NCBI RefSeq assembly: GCF_021134715.1
Contig: NC_060018.1
Location: 3,613,501 to 3,677,500, forward strand
Direction of reading: 5' to 3'
From: Daphnia pulex
Taxonomy: Eukaryota > Arthropoda > Branchiopoda > Diplostraca > Daphniidae
DNA: 64,000 nt
Shown: positions 60,084 through 64,000 of the stretch, in pieces
Position numbering within the stretch: position 1 is the first letter of the stretch
Layout: each line of letters opens with the position of its first letter
Position numbers and translations under genes: made by a program
The notes under the pieces: generated by a model
Told to the model about the DNA's origin: nothing
Seen by the model: only the letters and a program-made list of their open reading frames with translations
Databases searched by the model: none

Positions 60084-61668
60084 TTAACGATTGCTTCTAG
60101 CAATTTGCTCCTTAAGAACCATAATGCTCTGGCGCTGCTCTGGTGGAAGTAGAGCGATTTGCTCATCAGACAGTTGAAGGACTTGCATAATCAGAGCAGC
60201 CTAAAAGAAACCATCAAAATTATTATCGCAAACGAGCTTTTTTGTCTTGAACATACTTTTTCTTGATCTGAAGTTCCTGGCCCCAGTGCACGTCCAATAG
60301 CTCCTGCTGTAGGAGCAGCAGCAACTGGCACATTAAGTCCACCTCCCCCGCTAGGTAAAACAGGTGGAGGAACGTTTGGCTGAGATGCTGGAATAGGAGG
60401 TACACCGGGACCCGGCCTGCTCATCCCTGCTCGTGGGTCGCGTGGACCGGTTGGACCACTGGAACGCGGGTCACGCCTCCTAATGTAAAAATGAAATGCT
60501 GTTAAATCAGTATGAAGTTCCTCACTAAAATTGCAGCTCGTAAACTTACGAATCCATCTCAGGCATAGTCTGTGCAGGCCTTGCGGGCGGCTGTTGCTGC
60601 ATCGTTGGTGGCAGTCCTATTCCTCCTACAGCCATGGGAGCGGCCGGTGGTACTCGCAAATCGTGGTCGCCTCGTACCATTCGAGGATCAGCATGACGTA
60701 AATCCAAATCTTGACCTAAAAACTAATGTCAGTGCATGCCTCTTGCAGTGACGCTAGGTCACTGGTTACAAAATACCAGTAAAAGGGCGATCTCCAAGGA
60801 GTCCCTGTTTGGGACCCGAGGTTGAAACCCAAGGTTCGTTACTTGGCATTGGAAAGTTGGATGTTTTGGCAAAGTGCTGTCCTCCCATTCCCACGTCGGT
60901 CTGGCCCGGACCCTTCTGCAGCATGCTAAGTGCAGTGCTGGGGTCAACTACGCGTATGACGACCAAGGCTTGGAGTAGGGCATAGGCAAGTTGCGGGTTC
61001 TGCAAAAGCATCTGGCGGGCTTCATTGGGGTTATTTTGCATGCACTGTTTCATCTGTTGCATCAGCTCAAACATCTGCTCAGGTGGAAGAGATGACACAG
61101 CCTTTGAAATCATTTCAGGTGCTTGAGTTGGGTCAACAGCATCACCATAGGGGCTCTCTGTTGTTTTTTCCTAAGTTTGAGTATGCTAATCTTTAAATTA
61201 TTTTTAAAGAATAATGTACAACTTAATTTCAAACCTGCATTAGACTTTGCATTTCAAGCCGCGATTTTTCTGTGCAAGCATTATCAACTCTCAATGTCCT
61301 TCCAGCTATTTCATAGCCATTAAGGTTTCTCATTGCACAAAGAGCTGTCTCCTGATCACGATACTCACAGAATCCATATCCTTTGGGCTTTCCAGTTTCA
61401 CGATCATAAACAATCCTTTATATTAAGAAGTTTAGGAAGGATACAAATTACATTTATCAGATGTAAAATTACTTGAATGAAACTACTGGCCCAGCTTCAC
61501 TGAAAATATCTTTGAGTTTCTCTTCCGTGACATCATAAGGAATGTTTCCCACTAAAAATAAAAAAAATAGAAAATGCATCACACAGCAGACACAGTGATC
61601 TAAGATTGGCTGTTACCAAAGACGGATCGCAAAGATTTGTCAATTACAACTTGGGGATCGGTAGCCAT
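60084..61668 (-). CDS. CSTF2: CSTF2 (CstF-64), cleavage stimulation factor subunit
   Basis: RNA-binding subunit of CstF, which recognises the GU-rich element downstream of poly(A) sites in pre-mRNA 3'-end processing. Seven minus-strand exons, 61668-61617, 61551-61473, 61415-61235, 61170-60777, 60715-60550, 60479-60257 and 60200-60084, join in phase to 403 residues. An N-terminal RRM (about residues 15-92) has both signatures: RNP2 in [20 protein letters not shown] and RNP1 in KGYGFCEY. The hinge that binds CstF-77 and symplekin follows ([20 protein letters not shown], then [20 protein letters not shown]). A Pro/Gly/Arg-rich region with RDPR repeats and a Gly/Ala-rich region lead to the conserved C-terminal helical domain ([33 protein letters not shown]). 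The vertebrate MEARA repeat array is absent, as expected for an invertebrate. Confidence 0.95.
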
Positions 61669-61991
61669 TAATAAATAGTTAAGTTGGTTTAATTCAAAAT
61701 ATGATGATCAATGTTAACGTATTTAACGTAATTAAGGCAGAACTGGATGAGACGCTGCGTTTCCGAATCGAATATCGGAAGCAAACTTCTGTCAAACAGC
61801 AGACAACTCAAGCATCATCACCTTGGGATTTCGTCTGTTGTGATGCTGAGGTGGTGGCTTTTTGGTGAAGACTTTATACAAATTTGAAGGGGAGAATATT
61901 ATATTACGTGAGTAACAAAGTTATTTGCCTTTTATTGTTGGTTTATTTCAATTTCAATTAAGTGTGTCAACGAGCTAGAGCGGACATTCTT

Positions 61992-62207
61992 ATAGACCTT
62001 TTTCACAATGCGGAAAGTCGGGATTTTCCAATCTGGCAACGCCGTAATCGGCCATTTTAGATTTCATTAATTTTTCCCTGTGTAAATTCCCATAAGGAAT
62101 CGGGGTACCTTTAGTTTAAATTAATTTTTTAATTATTGGTGTCTTACAGCCAATTTATTTTTCATCGATCGTGTTCCCCGATTGATGGGTAACATTTTCA
62201 TATATGG
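61992..62207 (+). repeat. Left terminal inverted repeat
   Basis: About 216 bp, matched in reverse complement by the right copy. One clear mismatch was noticed near the inner end (GATTGATGGG here versus GATTAATGGG on the complement of the right arm). It includes the internal sequence TTACGGCGTTGCCAGATTGG in inverted form. Confidence 0.85.
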
Positions 62208-62357
62208 TACATTTTACTTGCGGTTTATATTAATTATGTAATTCGAACTTTATTAGGTTGTTTTGATTCTGGAATGTCAAAACAGACATGTTATGTGCTT
62301 GCCTACGGTGCTGTAACTTTTGCTTCTCAAAAGTGAATGTTAATGGACATCTAGAAT

Positions 62358-62888
62358 ATGGGGTTTCAAAAAGTAGGAGACAGGTATATGGCTGCTGAAA
62401 AGAACAAATTCGAGAGAAAAAGGTTTATAAAAATATACAGCAGAGTATGCAGTCAAGATTTTACTTCTGGTAACATAGTAAATTTTTTAAAGTAATTTCT
62501 ATGATTGAGTCATGTTTGAAATATGTCTCTGAAATATGTAACTAAGTAACATGTTTTTAACTGCAGCACCAACATCTAATAATGAGCAAAATTCCATTGG
62601 GATTGCTACTGTTGAAAGAATTAGTCGCTCTCTAAGAAGGCAGATTGCTGGGACATGTTCAACGATGTAAGAGGATTGTATTTTATTTATATTTATTATG
62701 TCATTTATAACATTACTTAACATATCTCATCATTTTCTTCCATAGACACACATTCCACAAGACACAGTTACTGATTTCATGAAAGATACAACTGTACCTG
62801 AGGGTACAATGCAGAACACGTTTGATGAACACATCAACACATTGGTGAATCAACTAACAATCAGAATCCGCAAAACAGTCATTGGTTC
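62358..62888 (+). pseudogene. THAP-like coding remnant inside TIR element
   Basis: Segment 62358-62469 opens with ATG and encodes MGFQKVGDRYMAAEKNKFER and then IKIYSRVCSQDFTSG. The last part resembles the end of a THAP zinc finger, where the family has SRVCS-x-HF; here Asp replaces the zinc-binding His. A GT donor joins in phase to 62567-62666 (APTSNNEQNSIGIATVERIS onwards). The next acceptor (after 62749) would require a different phase to read the longest downstream frame (IPQDTVTDFMKDTTVPEGTM to a stop near 62907); the in-phase reading stops after about a dozen codons. The first THAP cysteines are not convincingly present. I read this as a decayed gene; it could also be an intact short protein of unknown role. 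Confidence 0.35.
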
Positions 62889-63340
62889 TTCGAATAAAAA
62901 ATATTGAAAAATGAGAAATAATTACTAGTTGAAGCAGTGTCACGTCACGTCTTCAGTATTTTTATTTAAAACTTTATTTCATGTTTAATACAATGTTTCA
63001 CTCGAAAAAAGAACTGTGAGTTTTCTTAAAATACTAACGAAATAACGCTAATGAATCAGGTAATATGGTGAAAACGTCAGAGTATGGAACAAAATGTTGA
63101 AGAAATCAAGTTGAATTAGTACATTTTAAACTAATTTACCCCAAATACTTTTAAAGGAATTTTTCAGTCCCTCTTTGCGATTAAACTTAACAATAGACAA
63201 AAATTAATGCGTAAATCAATTGAAAAACTCGAATCAGTAAACCCAGTTTCCTTTGTTGTTGATGCCCTCATCAGGAACTGAATCAAAACAAACAAGTTCA
63301 AGTGCTGATAATATAATAAGTAGTTAATGTTAAAATGTAA

Positions 63341-63556
63341 AAATACATGAAAATGTTACCCATTAATCGGGGAACACGATCGATGAAAAATAAATTGGCT
63401 GTAAGACACCAATAATTAAAAAATTAATTTAAACTAAAGGTACCCCGATTCCTTATGGGAATTTACACAGGGAAAAATTAATGAAATCTAAAATGGCCGA
63501 TTACGGCGTTGCCAGATTGGAAAATCCCGACTTTCCGCATTGTGAAAAAGGTCTAT
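63341..63556 (-). repeat. Right terminal inverted repeat
   Basis: Reverse complement of the repeat at 61992-62207, ending in CCGCATTGTGAAAAAGGTCT. Near identity of the two ends suggests a fairly young insertion or selection to keep transposase binding sites. Confidence 0.85.
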
Positions 63557-64000
63557 TACTGACTATCGTCTTCGTCCGTGGATGCTAAGTGCTGTCACTA
63601 GGTGGCTAAATATTTCAGTGTGTTTAGGGATTAAACTATTCAGCCCTAGTGTGTTCGAGGGATGTATTCATGTATTGGAATTGGAAGGAGGGTCTCCATA
63701 GTTTTGAGACGAAAAACCTATAATCATTCTTTTTCTTCCGAGACGCTGGCCGAGAAGGTTACTCTAGACATCATTGCTGGGTACTTTCTTTCCTGACATT
63801 GTTCTTCATAAAAAAAAGGTAATTCCTGCTTTTATCCTTAATGTGAATGTTTTTTATGGATAACATGGCCTTAAACTTATACTTGCAAATTCCATGTGGC
63901 CATGCCCTGCTGTACACTATTTCAAAATGTCGTCTCTTGCTGCATGCTGCACGTTTTGTCACACGTCAAAGTACTTTAGAACAGTGCAAGTAATAATGTC
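63557..64000. other. Gene-free right edge
   Basis: No recognisable exon or structured RNA. A 63-codon minus-strand frame (63771-63962) has no motif I know. Confidence 0.4.

Larger units (their letters stand above)
61992..63556. mobile_element. 1.56-kb TIR element with THAP-like remnant
   Basis: Two terminal inverted repeats of about 216 bp flank about 1.13 kb of unique sequence. Base x on the left pairs with 125548-x on the right without indels and with very few mismatches. The outer ends read AGACCTTTTTCACAATGCGG and its complement. AT flanks both ends but is also palindromic with the repeat, so the target-site duplication is ambiguous. The interior contains coding-like segments, one resembling the second half of a THAP zinc finger. 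THAP domains occur in P-element-type transposases, so a shortened P-like DNA transposon or a transposon carrying a captured THAP exon are both possible. Confidence 0.72.

Noticed and set aside
1-64000. tRNA, rRNA, CRISPR or known arthropod microRNA hairpins
   Set aside because: I looked for T-loop-like GGTTCGAATCC boxes, direct repeat arrays and a few well-known mature microRNA sequences by eye and saw none. A covariance-model scan would be needed to exclude them.

Overview
This is a eukaryotic nuclear window. Its protein-coding genes are split by canonical GT-AG introns, most of them only 60-100 bp, and the proteins are animal orthologues. The arthropod-type arrestin, the Fer2-type bHLH protein and the compact introns suggest a small-genome arthropod. 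A branchiopod crustacean such as Daphnia is my best guess, but that is an inference. I found no tRNA, rRNA or CRISPR array. I built the gene models by eye from splice sites, reading-frame phase and remembered family motifs. Exon phases close in every main model (the MANSC gene has two closing alternatives at one junction), but UTRs are not mapped.

Layout. Bases 1-12480 carry no recognisable gene. They contain a 3-kb foldback element (4153-7176) with two nearly identical 1-kb inverted arms. Bases 12481-21785 hold PHPT1 (protein histidine phosphatase, +). Its 7.8-kb first intron contains a complete arrestin gene on the opposite strand (12856 to at least 18619). DNase II (+) follows at 22112-27131. 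Next comes a 5.9-kb stretch without a recognisable gene.

The right half is dense. In order it holds EDEM1 (+, ER mannosidase-like), a TEX11/SPO22-like meiotic TPR gene (+), a SNAPC5-like gene (-), a C1orf50 homologue (+), a MANSC/LDLa type I membrane protein (-), a PPP1R14 phosphatase inhibitor (+), iodotyrosine deiodinase (-), CtIP/RBBP8 (+), Fer2-like bHLH (+, with a clear TATA box), WDTC1/DCAF9 (+) and CSTF2 (-). The window ends with a second inverted-repeat element (61992-63556) that carries a degenerate THAP-like coding remnant.

The genes do not form one pathway; they are a mix of housekeeping and tissue-specific genes. The arrangement is still informative. There are divergent pairs (SNAPC5/C1orf50, MANSC gene/PPP1R14, IYD/CtIP) and tight convergent pairs (TEX11-like/SNAPC5 with 75 bp between stops, C1orf50/MANSC gene, PPP1R14/IYD, WDTC1/CSTF2). 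The observations I find most worth checking are the arrestin nested antisense in PHPT1 with its roughly 180-residue N-terminal extension, the 3-kb foldback element, the THAP-carrying element, and a 72-nt stop-free intron inside a conserved EDEM1 motif.
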